Assembly (NCBI GenBank): GCA_020435025.1
Contig: JAGRAG010000110.1
Span: 1 to 9,775, forward strand
Direction of reading: 5' to 3'
DNA from: Bdellovibrionales bacterium
GTDB taxonomy: Bacteria > Bdellovibrionota > Bdellovibrionia > Bdellovibrionales > UBA1609
DNA length: 9,775 nucleotides
The notes below the pieces were generated by a model. That model was not told the origin of the DNA. It saw only the letters and a list, made by a program, of their open reading frames with translations, and searched no databases. Shown one piece after another: positions 1-7,476 of the stretch (within the stretch, counting starts at the first letter, position 1; each line of letters begins with the position of its first letter). A program made the position numbers and the translations under genes.

Positions 1-8
1 ATGTAAAT

Positions 9-893
9 ATGCAAAATCTCATTAAAAAATTTGTGGGTGTCTTGAGTTTAGTCAGTTGTACACCTCTCTTTGTAAGTTGTGGCACTATTGGGCCAACAAA
101 GAACTCGTTAAAGCCCGTATCACAGGGTGAAACGGAGTACACCTTTGAACTCAAGCCGGCAATGGAACAAAAGGTGGTCGCTAATTACAAATCACATTCG
201 CATGTAGAGATTTTCGAGGATCAGCAAATTCTTCGCGAGCGCGATGAGATTGTTGAGTTTTCAGCGCAGGAAGAGGTGGTAGCTCTGGGAATGGACGGCA
301 GATCCTTTACTCAGCGAGTGAAAATCTTAAAAAAGGATGGCGCTGTAGAGTTACACACATTGGGATTTCCGGAAGAAGGTGAAGAGCTTGAGACGACTTT
401 GACGACCAAAGCCGAAGTGATCAAAGCTGGTGAGTACCCGAAGACATCTCTTTTTTTCGTACCCCCCATCTCTCTTCCAGCGGAATCAGTTAAAGTCGGT
501 GAGACTTGGACCCTTGATAAAGAGTGGGTGAGTATGAACAATGGTATTCCGTTAAAACTTGAGTTAGTTTCAGTTCTTAAAGAAGTTTACCAGTGTGGAA
601 GCGACCCTATTGGATGTGCGGATATTGAAATTTCTGGCAGCGTTAAAATGATGGGTGTTGATGATAGTAAGGTGAATTTTAATAGTGAAATTCGGGGACG
701 ACTTTTCTTTGCTTTAGGGCGAGGCATATTGGTTTGGTCGTCAATAAAAAGTCAGGAAAAACTGGTAACAGAAAAGCAGTTATTGACTGTGCGAGGATGC
801 ATGGGCTCCCGCTTGCAGTCTCCAGAAATTCTGTCGGGACTGCCTTTGGAATGTGAACCGGTTTATGACATTCCGCAAGTTCCTGGCGTTTAG
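9..893 (+). CDS. Putative lipoprotein, beta-rich, unknown function
   Basis: I do not recognise the exact family. The N-terminus has basic residues K6-K7, a hydrophobic stretch, and two possible lipoboxes: LVSC ending at C17 and FVSC ending at C24. The first fits the lipobox rule better; the second allows a longer hydrophobic core. Either makes this a lipid-anchored envelope protein. The mature part (about 270 residues) is rich in alternating hydrophobic and charged residues, as in beta-sheet proteins. It contains the segment LPAESVKVGETWTLD at about 156-170, a '..VKVGETW' pattern typical of exported beta-rich proteins of unknown function. C196/C203 and C264/C282 could form disulfides. The ATG start is supported by the signal peptide, but only 8 bases lie upstream, so neither ribosome site nor promoter can be judged. 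Its stop overlaps the stop of the convergent minus-strand gene. Confidence 0.85.
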   Translation: MQNLIKKFVGVLSLVSCTPLFVSCGTIGPTKNSLKPVSQGETEYTFELKPAMEQKVVANYKSHSHVEIFEDQQILRERDEIVEFSAQEEVVALGMDGRSFTQRVKILKKDGAVELHTLGFPEEGEELETTLTTKAEVIKAGEYPKTSLFFVPPISLPAESVKVGETWTLDKEWVSMNNGIPLKLELVSVLKEVYQCGSDPIGCADIEISGSVKMMGVDDSKVNFNSEIRGRLFFALGRGILVWSSIKSQEKLVTEKQLLTVRGCMGSRLQSPEILSGLPLECEPVYDIPQVPGV

Positions 894-2473
894 AGAATAT
901 CTATGAGTTGTAATTCTGATTGAATCTGATCGGCACTCAAATGAGCGGACGGAAGGTTGAGACTTCTTAAAAATAATTCAGTCTGCTTTAAGAAGACTTT
1001 TGGATGCTCGCAAAGTTTTTGGCGATTGTATTGTGACAGCCAATGAGCTTCGATTTGTTTTAGGAGTGCTCTTAATTGATCGTGATACTTTAATCGCAAA
1101 ACATGCGACTCCATCGCTTTTTTGAATTCTTTTTCGTGGTATTCTCTGTAATTTCTAAAAGTTCTAGTAAAAAGACCAGGAGGATTTTGTGCTAGGTTTT
1201 GCTCCTGAAGAAACTTTATGCGTCGCTGAAGTATTATCTTAGCTGTGTTTGAGTTTCCGTAAGTGAATATTATTGATTCCAGCTCGTCACTTTCGAGTTC
1301 GTCATTTGCTGAACTGTAGGATATCCAAGTGTTTTGGCAGGGACCTGTTAGAGAACCTTTCAAGGCACTAATGGTTTGATCCTTGAGATCATTTTGTTTT
1401 TTTCTAAGATCTTGAACTGTCTTATGATCTTTGTTGTGAAGTTGCATTTGAATTTCAGTTTCCAACTCCGAGTCTCTAAGGACATAGTCCTGATAGACTG
1501 AGAAAAATTCGCGATGGAGGAGTTGCTCAACTTCATGAGTGCGCACCATAAAGCTGTTTAAAAAAAAGTTGAAGGGGGCATGATCTATTTTTGAAGCCTT
1601 TTCCACTTGATCACGCAAAGTAAAAAGACCATTCACTTCATCATCGACTAAGTTAGAAAGTCGAACATTTTCTAGAATCATTCCGCTGCTCTTTTCGATA
1701 GCTACAAAAAGAACAGAGAGAAATAGGGCTTGTTTAGCCAAACGTCCCACGCGGGAGCTCAAGCGAGCGCCACCTTTTGCTAGGTCTCTTAAAGTCATCA
1801 AACGAGTGACTGCTGCAGACCCACCTAGAGCAATCGAGGTTGCTGTTAGCTCATCCAGAAGACCTTGAAGTTCATTTTCATTAAACGAATCAAAATGTGT
1901 ATTTTGTAGAAGATCCGCAGGCGAGCGTTTGATGCCTGAGGCATCATAATTGGATCTTCCAATTAGGGTTCCGGCTTTTTGCCCTGCTAAAGGAAAGGCA
2001 TATGAAAAAAGACGTAAATACTTGTTCGTTCGTTCGGGGTGGCGAATCAAGATCACGGACATTGCTGCCAGTCCAATTATCAAACCGGTGCGCGAGATTT
2101 CATCAGTATCTTGGTTCAAGCGCTTCGCCAGATCTTTGTGAAAGAGAAGCTGCCAGTGAAGTTGAAGTTGACTAATCAGTTGCAAGGCTCTTGTTGGTGA
2201 GAGCGACCAGTGTTGTTCAATAAACCAAATGGCTCTTTCGTAGTCTTGATCTTCAAGAGAGAAGATCTCTTTTTTTAAATTAAAAAGTTTCAACATTCTC
2301 TGTGACGAGGAGACATCATTTAGAAAAGACTCGATATTGTCTTTGACAGAGGACAGTGTCGTCTTTTCTGCGACCAGTTGCTGGAATTCGGAAGAAAACG
2401 GAGAATCATCGGCATGGACCCTGACTGAAAGGCTGAGACATAAGGTAACTGCATACAACACCCAGATCCTCAC
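890..2473 (-). CDS. Exported helical membrane protein, third gene of coupled unit, unknown function
   Basis: I do not recognise this family. Numbered from the upstream GTG at 2479 (529 residues), it has a signal peptide with a likely cut after VHA (residue 23), a helical segment to about 125, a membrane segment at about 131-146 (LIIGLAAMSVILI), a loop rich in R and K, and a second hydrophobic segment at about 249-262 (QALFLSVLFVAIEK). A long charged helical tail runs from about 285 to 529 and probably forms coiled coil around 330-375. By the positive-inside rule the basic loop is cytoplasmic and both ends are periplasmic. Two starts are possible. The GTG at 2479 overlaps the upstream stop as GTGA, but the GGGAG ribosome site lies only 1 base before it. 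The same site lies 7 bases before the GTG at 2473, which I prefer (527 residues, 2-base gap). It ends on TAA inside the tail of the convergent lipoprotein gene. Probably a subunit with the two proteins encoded upstream. Confidence 0.85.
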   Translation of the reverse strand: MRIWVLYAVTLCLSLSVRVHADDSPFSSEFQQLVAEKTTLSSVKDNIESFLNDVSSSQRMLKLFNLKKEIFSLEDQDYERAIWFIEQHWSLSPTRALQLISQLQLHWQLLFHKDLAKRLNQDTDEISRTGLIIGLAAMSVILIRHPERTNKYLRLFSYAFPLAGQKAGTLIGRSNYDASGIKRSPADLLQNTHFDSFNENELQGLLDELTATSIALGGSAAVTRLMTLRDLAKGGARLSSRVGRLAKQALFLSVLFVAIEKSSGMILENVRLSNLVDDEVNGLFTLRDQVEKASKIDHAPFNFFLNSFMVRTHEVEQLLHREFFSVYQDYVLRDSELETEIQMQLHNKDHKTVQDLRKKQNDLKDQTISALKGSLTGPCQNTWISYSSANDELESDELESIIFTYGNSNTAKIILQRRIKFLQEQNLAQNPPGLFTRTFRNYREYHEKEFKKAMESHVLRLKYHDQLRALLKQIEAHWLSQYNRQKLCEHPKVFLKQTELFLRSLNLPSAHLSADQIQSELQLIDIL

Positions 2474-2475
2474 GG

Positions 2476-3618
2476 TCACTCTCCCGGAGACAGTCTAGGC
2501 GAAAGAAATCCTTTTTCCAGTGTTTCTAATAAAGACGTAGTTGCGGGCACACTGAGTTGCTGGCATTCATTTTTATGGGTGTTATAGTAGCTCCAAAATT
2601 CCGTGAAGATCATTTGATCTTCTTGTGACATCCATTGAAACTCGGGAAGTTGTGACTCGGGATAAAAATTTGCAAATTTGTTTTTTCCCGACTCTGAAAA
2701 ACGCGAAAGATGGCTTTTAATTTTAGAAATGGATTCCGCACTCAAAGAGGACTTACCTTGGCTCATATCTGCCACTTCGATGGAGAGCTGGCATAAAATG
2801 TTAACATCTACATAGGTCTTTAGGGTTTTTATGTCGAACAAATGAACCTTATGGGATTTAATAGATGTTTCCACAAACCCGACTCCGGCTCCGGCTAGAT
2901 AGTAGTGATACCATTTAGGCGTACGAGGTAAATTAACGATAACACTTTTAATGAGATCTTTTCCAGAAGAAGTTGTGGATATAAGAGATCCACGGGAAGA
3001 GCCAGCTCTTGAAAGAGTTGATGGCGGGATTGGCTTTCCAACGGTTATTTTGGGGGCTCCTGGAATTCGTTTGTAGATCCATGGAAGTCCTCGGTAAAGA
3101 AATAAAAAAGTCGTACCCCAAACCATCGTCGAATCTAAAAAATCCACGGCATAGTGATGGTCATTTTGCTCTCTTATAAGTGGAGAGGAGAACATAATAA
3201 GATCGTTGACAAGAGTCTGAATCCCAGGGCTTGGATCTAAGTAATAGGTTTCTAGTAAAATCAGAACAACACTGTTGTAATCTTTTGGATCGAGGGAAAG
3301 AATCGAAAGCGCGATACTTTGCGAGAACTCTGATCTTTGACTTTGTTCAAAAGCAGATAAAGAGGAATTCTCATAAAGTGGTAGGTAATTGAAGGCAATT
3401 TCACAAAAGATCTCTAGTAAACTGCCAGGGTTTTTTGAGATAGCTTGACTTAAAGGACTACTGGGATCTTCATTGCAGACTTTTTTTGATTCTTCCGTTT
3501 CAGTGAGTAGCTTTGGGATGTTTGCAGTAACCTGTGCTGAACTGGAATCCTCTGCCTGGGCGGACGACAAAGACAGTAAAATAGAGATAGAAAAAATCAC
3601 TCTTGTTAGTAGAATCAC
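2476..3618 (-). CDS. Exported two-span membrane protein, second gene of coupled unit, unknown function
   Basis: A 380-residue protein I do not recognise. A signal peptide is cut probably after SAQA (residue 22). A helical portion follows to about 160, with C48 and C72. A membrane segment lies at about 163-181. The loop at about 182-235 carries ten K/R and only one acidic residue (D221). A second, short glycine-rich membrane segment lies at about 236-252, followed by a helical tail to 380 with C276 and C352. The basic loop predicts a cytoplasmic hairpin with both flanks in the periplasm, the same plan as the gene downstream and like the membrane part of the gene upstream. The start is GTG, overlapping the upstream stop as GTGA. 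A GGGGTGA purine-rich stretch 3-5 bases before it is a plausible, imperfect ribosome site. Overlaps on both sides point to one transcript and probably a fixed subunit ratio. Confidence 0.87.
   Translation of the reverse strand: MILLTRVIFSISILLSLSSAQAEDSSSAQVTANIPKLLTETEESKKVCNEDPSSPLSQAISKNPGSLLEIFCEIAFNYLPLYENSSLSAFEQSQRSEFSQSIALSILSLDPKDYNSVVLILLETYYLDPSPGIQTLVNDLIMFSSPLIREQNDHHYAVDFLDSTMVWGTTFLFLYRGLPWIYKRIPGAPKITVGKPIPPSTLSRAGSSRGSLISTTSSGKDLIKSVIVNLPRTPKWYHYYLAGAGVGFVETSIKSHKVHLFDIKTLKTYVDVNILCQLSIEVADMSQGKSSLSAESISKIKSHLSRFSESGKNKFANFYPESQLPEFQWMSQEDQMIFTEFWSYYNTHKNECQQLSVPATTSLLETLEKGFLSPRLSPGE
2481..2485 (-). promoter_or_regulatory. Ribosome binding site deciding the start of the 890-2473 gene
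   Basis: GGGAG on the minus strand, inside the last codons of the upstream gene. It is 1 base from the GTG at 2479 (too close) and 7 bases from the in-frame GTG at 2473 (normal spacing). It therefore argues for the later start and for reinitiation coupled to upstream translation. Confidence 0.55.
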
Positions 3619-6600
3619 TGCTTCACCCCACTGGCCGCTTTTCTCATGATTTCTGTAATCTTATCGAGCTCCTCGATGTCTTTCGCCCATTTGGGGTCAT
3701 ATTTGTAGGGCTGTGCTCTCTCTGGAGTGAAAATAGTCACGTCCTCTTTGCGACCGTTGACTTCGGTAGAAACCGTTGTTTTGATAAACCGGTATCCTAG
3801 CTCTTCTTGGGACCACTGACTCAGAACTTCATCGGGATTGTATTCGCCACGATATCTTTGTGAGTATAGAGACCCTTCAACTGGCTTGGGTAGACCAATG
3901 TTCCAGATACGTGCATAAAGGGCGCGTGCAAAGGGATCTCTAACGGACTTCATAAGTTCTGGCCTCATAACTTTCTTTAAAGCTTCGCCCGAATGTTTTA
4001 TGACCTGATAGCGGTCAATAGTGATTTGACCATTTCCGACATCTTCTTTGGCTCTAACTAGGGTCTGATCAATTTTTTTAGGGTCCCATTCACCAACTTT
4101 TAAGCCTAAATCTTTAAATTGATATTGGTTTCTTAGGGCAAGCTTATCCCAGTAGGCTTGCTCTCGTTGAATATAATGGAGAATTGTCTGATACTCATTT
4201 TTCAAACGAGCTGCTATTAAACGAGGATAGGGTCCGCTATTTATCTGACGGAGAGTCGCTGCATACATGGACTCTAATTCGGCTTCAAAAAAAGTATACT
4301 TTCCTTGTGGAAAACCTAGTCGATTAAATGAGGGAAGTAGAACTTTCTTTGCCTTTCTCAGCCTCAGAGCTGTGTGAGCTTTCGAAGCCAGGGGCAGGAT
4401 AATAGACAGTCCAACAATAAAACCTCCGAGAAGCCCAATTTCCCAGTAATAAGAAACCCGTTTCTCCCTGTACTCTTTTTCTTGCTCTTCGATATCCGAA
4501 AAATTAAATAAGGTGTTTCCCTGAATTGAGCTATAGTAGAACTGTTTCATATCTTCTAGATGTTGAGAGTCTTTTGAGAAGTTTTCATAGCCGCCATTAA
4601 GAAGGTGGATACCGATAAAGCCCATAGATGTGGCCATGAAAGTATTTAAGTAGGGGCCTACAATTCCAATTTCCATGGATTTAATAAAGCTACTGAAACG
4701 AGGAAAAACAAATTTAGAGAAAAACTGTACGAGTTGATAAGCTATAAGCATTGTGAAACCAAGTTCCACATAATTCCCATAGAATGTTCTCCAAAGATTT
4801 CCTGATGTTGTATTTGTATCTACCTTCCGAGCAAATTCACCATAGAGCTCGAAAAACAACGGATGAGATTGTAAGCGGTGGGCAAGCACAACGGATTGGC
4901 TGACAAGCTTGTTAAATCGTTGAGAATCCGTATTCTGATAATGTTTTGGTAAGATGAATTGCTTAACAGCCTCCCAAGCCGTTGGAGTCCTGTATTGGTC
5001 TTGTATGAGGGCCAGGCTTTTTTCGATATTGGCTTTTATAATTGTTTGACTATACCTTAAAGCATCTTTTTTATTTTTTTCATTCACCGATGGGGAAGCC
5101 AAGACTTCCCACAGATGACGAGTTTCAGTTCCATTTCTACCGCGTTTTTTAGAAGCTATGGAATAAGGAACTTGGATCGCAAGTACTGGAAACTGAAACA
5201 AAAGCTTTTCTTTAAGAGCGGCCTGATAAGACTTCTGATCTTCTTTGGAATGCAAAACATCGCTGATTTTGACGTCGGATTCTTGGATGGGTAAAAAGAA
5301 GCCAAAAAGTTGTCCCACCTTGATCAGTGTTTCCAAGTCTTTTTTTCTTCGCTCTATAGACCCTTTGGCAAATGCTTTTGTTCGAGGGTTGTTAGATTTT
5401 TCTAAGGCATTGGTCCAAGTCCAAGACTCAATAGACTTAAGAATCTCTTCGGCGCTTTGAATTTCGGCTGTATCTTGAGAACTTCTTCCTTGAAACTGAG
5501 AATCTCCTAAGGAATCAATTAGAATTTTGTGATAAGTCAATTGCGCTAGAGTAAAGTTTTCGGCAGCGAGTGCCGGTTGCAGAATTCCACTCAATGAGGG
5601 AGTAATTTTTAATTGGCTCAGTTTGTCTTTTAAAGCTTTAGTGAGAAGAGACATGTCAACGGGGAGTTTTAAGAAATCACTATTCACTTCCGACATGCGT
5701 TGACTGTCTTTGGTGATTTGTTCCAGGTATTCACTAGCGACATTAGATTTAAGACTTCTAAGAGCCTTTTGAGATAAGCTGACCAACTGTGTAGAGGCTT
5801 TGCTAACTGTAAATCGCCCTCTGATCTTATCTGCCTGTTTATTGATAACTTCTTTTATTCTTAAGTACTGATCTTCAGTAAGAGAATCATCTGTGAGAAG
5901 ACCACTTTTGAATATTGCGACTTTTGCACGAATCCAGGCCTCAAAAACCGCAATGGAAAGAGAGTTCGCATCAAGTGTTACCGGCAAGTCCGATAAAAGA
6001 AGGTTGCTTTCCAACAGTTGTAAGGTTTGTTCTAATTCGACATTTTGAAAGTTAGTCAGTTGAGTTTGGACCGTTTCATCTTCTGAAAAGAACCAGCCTT
6101 CCTGTTCAGGATTCATTATATTCAAAAGTGAAATTAGAAACTCGCTGTCGACAAAGTATCCATTTTTCACAAGAGTAGAAAAAGCACGAAGCACGGACTC
6201 TTTATCAGTCAAAATCGACTTTTTTAGCTCTACTTCTTGTAGCCAACGAAATTTATCCTTCCACTCGGAGGCCTTGACGGTGAGGCTTGGAAACTTTTCT
6301 TTTAGTTTAGGAATGCTGAGTTGGCTATCGTCAATGGCGTTACCACTATAAGCCTGAAGAAGAAAGTAGTTGTCCAACATCAATGACGACGCAATAAATG
6401 CTGCAGTGTTATCAAAACTGTCCATGTCAGGAGACTGAGCGATTTTTTGTTCTCTAAAGCCGGAAATGTAGGAGGGTTTCAAAGAGAGAGTGATGACGGG
6501 ATTTCTCTCAGAACTCAGTTCTGCTGAAAAGGGAATTTTCCCAGGATCATAGGAGAGCTTCGATTTAGCTAAGGCTTCTAATAGACCGACGTCATTTATT

Positions 6601-7136
6601 TTTTCAGTATCAATGCTGAGATTTAATTTTTTTAGCCAATTTAAGGCAACGCTGTTATCGTGAAATGTGGAATCGAAAAATGTTCGGATGGCCAAAGCGC
6701 GTGCCACATGTTCAAAGTAGTCAAAGAACGCTAAGACCACCGTTTCTGTTGGAAAGAGGCTCTCTTTGTTCGAAGTGAGAGAGGTCACTTTTTGACCATA
6801 CGCTTTCAGGTCATCTTCGTACTGATCCAGTTCCGTCAGCCAGATATCGCCTTGGATTCCAGGAACTCGTCCATATTGAACTCTATGTAAAAGTTCAAAA
6901 CCTTGTTGTCTGAGGTCTTCCGTTTCACTTTGAAATGGGTACTCAGGTGTAGAGATCTCTTCCACAGAAGGGGCCGAAGATATCGGATCTGAGTGGCTTT
7001 GGAGGCTTTTGGTACTTTCTAGAGGGGCAACGGGAGTCGAAGACTGAGAGGCCCATATAGGAAAAGGTGTTTGAAGGGCGATTCCCGAAGAAATAACCCA
7101 GGCCATTCCTTTTTTTACCAACTTATTGAAAGACAT
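3615..7136 (-). CDS. Large exported protein with three membrane spans and cytoplasmic C-terminal domain, unknown function
   Basis: First gene of the coupled unit; family not recognised. The open frame begins at TTG 7184 (1189 residues, numbering used here), but I place the start at ATG 7136 (residue 17). That start directly precedes a normal signal peptide (basic KLVKKG, hydrophobic MAWVISSGIAL, cut near IWA at 45) and has CAGG 5 bases upstream. The TTG start would add an acidic leader. The ATG at 7148 is a second alternative. A Ser/Pro/Thr linker (about 46-85) is followed by about 700 residues of helical, solenoid-like sequence in the periplasm. Then come membrane segments at about 806-826, 837-862 and 912-934. 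The loop between the first two is basic, the loop between the second and third is acidic (EEQEKEYREKR), and RLRKAKK follows the third. The positive-inside rule therefore puts the last 250 residues in the cytoplasm. Cysteine appears to be absent. It overlaps the next gene by GTGA. Probably the scaffold of a membrane complex; that role is inference. Confidence 0.87.
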   Translation of the reverse strand: MSFNKLVKKGMAWVISSGIALQTPFPIWASQSSTPVAPLESTKSLQSHSDPISSAPSVEEISTPEYPFQSETEDLRQQGFELLHRVQYGRVPGIQGDIWLTELDQYEDDLKAYGQKVTSLTSNKESLFPTETVVLAFFDYFEHVARALAIRTFFDSTFHDNSVALNWLKKLNLSIDTEKINDVGLLEALAKSKLSYDPGKIPFSAELSSERNPVITLSLKPSYISGFREQKIAQSPDMDSFDNTAAFIASSLMLDNYFLLQAYSGNAIDDSQLSIPKLKEKFPSLTVKASEWKDKFRWLQEVELKKSILTDKESVLRAFSTLVKNGYFVDSEFLISLLNIMNPEQEGWFFSEDETVQTQLTNFQNVELEQTLQLLESNLLLSDLPVTLDANSLSIAVFEAWIRAKVAIFKSGLLTDDSLTEDQYLRIKEVINKQADKIRGRFTVSKASTQLVSLSQKALRSLKSNVASEYLEQITKDSQRMSEVNSDFLKLPVDMSLLTKALKDKLSQLKITPSLSGILQPALAAENFTLAQLTYHKILIDSLGDSQFQGRSSQDTAEIQSAEEILKSIESWTWTNALEKSNNPRTKAFAKGSIERRKKDLETLIKVGQLFGFFLPIQESDVKISDVLHSKEDQKSYQAALKEKLLFQFPVLAIQVPYSIASKKRGRNGTETRHLWEVLASPSVNEKNKKDALRYSQTIIKANIEKSLALIQDQYRTPTAWEAVKQFILPKHYQNTDSQRFNKLVSQSVVLAHRLQSHPLFFELYGEFARKVDTNTTSGNLWRTFYGNYVELGFTMLIAYQLVQFFSKFVFPRFSSFIKSMEIGIVGPYLNTFMATSMGFIGIHLLNGGYENFSKDSQHLEDMKQFYYSSIQGNTLFNFSDIEEQEKEYREKRVSYYWEIGLLGGFIVGLSIILPLASKAHTALRLRKAKKVLLPSFNRLGFPQGKYTFFEAELESMYAATLRQINSGPYPRLIAARLKNEYQTILHYIQREQAYWDKLALRNQYQFKDLGLKVGEWDPKKIDQTLVRAKEDVGNGQITIDRYQVIKHSGEALKKVMRPELMKSVRDPFARALYARIWNIGLPKPVEGSLYSQRYRGEYNPDEVLSQWSQEELGYRFIKTTVSTEVNGRKEDVTIFTPERAQPYKYDPKWAKDIEELDKITEIMRKAASGVKQ

Positions 7137-7141
7137 TGAAA

Positions 7142-7145
7142 CCTG
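7142..7145 (-). promoter_or_regulatory. Weak ribosome binding site for the 3615-7136 gene
   Basis: CAGG on the minus strand, 5 bases before the ATG at 7136. It is weak, but better placed than anything before the TTG at 7184 or the ATG at 7148. It agrees with the start that leaves the signal peptide at the N-terminus. Confidence 0.35.
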
Positions 7146-7222
7146 CATGGCTTCTTTTATCGTATTTGTCTCTAAAATTCCCAAAAAAACGCTGAGTATC
7201 TGATTTTATTGAGAAAACCTAA

Positions 7223-7228
7223 TTTATA
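7223..7228 (-). promoter_or_regulatory. Possible -10 element of the three-gene unit
   Basis: TATAAA on the minus strand in an AT-rich context, matching the sigma-70-type -10 consensus at five of six bases. The hexamer 17 bases upstream (AAAATT) does not resemble TTGACA. Any promoter here would therefore depend on an AT-rich upstream element or an activator, perhaps acting through the repeats at 7269-7310. Low certainty. Confidence 0.2.
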
Positions 7229-7234
7229 TCTCAC

Positions 7235-7249
7235 AATTTTTGAAAAATT
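7235..7249. repeat. 15-bp palindrome AATTTTTGAAAAATT
   Basis: Perfect 7-bp arms around a single central G/C, placed 6 bp upstream of the candidate -10 hexamer in the direction of the three-gene unit and 19 bp from the 14-bp repeats. An operator is possible. AT-rich palindromes also arise by chance, and an intrinsic terminator is ruled out by the 1-base loop. Confidence 0.35.
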
Positions 7250-7268
7250 TTACTCTCCTGTATGAGAA

Positions 7269-7310
7269 TTAGACAGGGTCGCTTAGACAGGGTCGCTTAG
7301 ACAGGGTCGC
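7269..7310. repeat. Three perfect tandem copies of a 14-bp unit
   Basis: The plus-strand unit TTAGACAGGGTCGC occurs at 7269-7282, 7283-7296 and 7297-7310 without mismatch, followed by a partial TTA. It is GC-richer than the AT-rich DNA around it. Fourteen is not a multiple of three and no gene covers it. It sits about 130-175 bases upstream of the three-gene unit, so it could be a row of regulator sites or a slippage-prone minisatellite. I do not recognise the unit. Confidence 0.9.
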
Positions 7311-7340
7311 TTAATCATTTTATTTTCGACGATTTCCCCC

Positions 7341-7369
7341 TTTGTCTTTCAAAGAAGATAAAAGACAAA
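7341..7369. repeat. Inverted repeat, 9-bp arms, 11-bp spacer
   Basis: TTTGTCTTT at 7341-7349 and its exact reverse complement AAAGACAAA at 7361-7369. The arms have only two G/C pairs and no T-run follows in either direction (GGGGG follows on the minus strand), so it does not fit an intrinsic terminator. A dimeric regulator site is possible. It lies 31 bp from the first base of the next repeat block. Confidence 0.5.
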
Positions 7370-7476
7370 ATTCTTTAAACATAGTTGTTGCCGAATTTTG
7401 ATAGTTTCGATCCAGCGTGAAAGTGCCCTATGAAAAAGCCTCTTCATACACGGATAAATCATGCCACAGCAACTCA

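Larger units (their letters stand above)
7137..7476. other. Intergenic control region of about 340 bp
   Basis: Lies between the stop of the small anchored-protein gene and the start of the 1173-residue protein gene, both on the minus strand. It holds an AT-rich segment (about 7200-7260), three 14-bp direct repeats, a 9-bp-arm inverted repeat at 7341-7369 and a weak 6-bp-arm hairpin (7429-7434 with 7443-7448). On the minus strand a TATAAA hexamer at 7223-7228 could be a -10 element about 90 bases before the start, but I find no convincing -35 at 16-18 bases from it. I see no stem followed by a T-run, so termination of the upstream pair here is not demonstrated. The longest ATG-started frame I found in it is 37 codons and has no ribosome site. 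Confidence 0.6.

Noticed and set aside
848..874. 7-bp stem GGAATGT/ACATTCC near the lipoprotein gene end, as a terminator for the minus-strand unit
   Set aside because: No T-run on either side and a 13-base loop; it lies in coding sequence.
963..995. Stem of CTTCTTAAA (963-971) and TTTAAGAAG (987-995) followed by four T about 70-100 bases after the lipoprotein gene, as a terminator
   Set aside because: The stem has only two G/C pairs, the loop is 15 bases, the T-run is short, and it lies in the coding end of the opposing gene; chance is as likely.
7137..7184. TTG-started extension of the large protein by 16 residues
   Set aside because: It would put acidic residues before a normal signal peptide and has no ribosome site; the ATG at 7136 explains the N-terminus better.
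7269..7310. CRISPR array
   Set aside because: The copies are directly adjacent with no spacers and the unit is only 14 bp.
7349..7462. 37-codon minus-strand frame beginning MIYPCMKRLF in the intergenic region
   Set aside because: No ribosome site before the ATG, ends inside the inverted repeat, and its composition resembles random AT-rich DNA.
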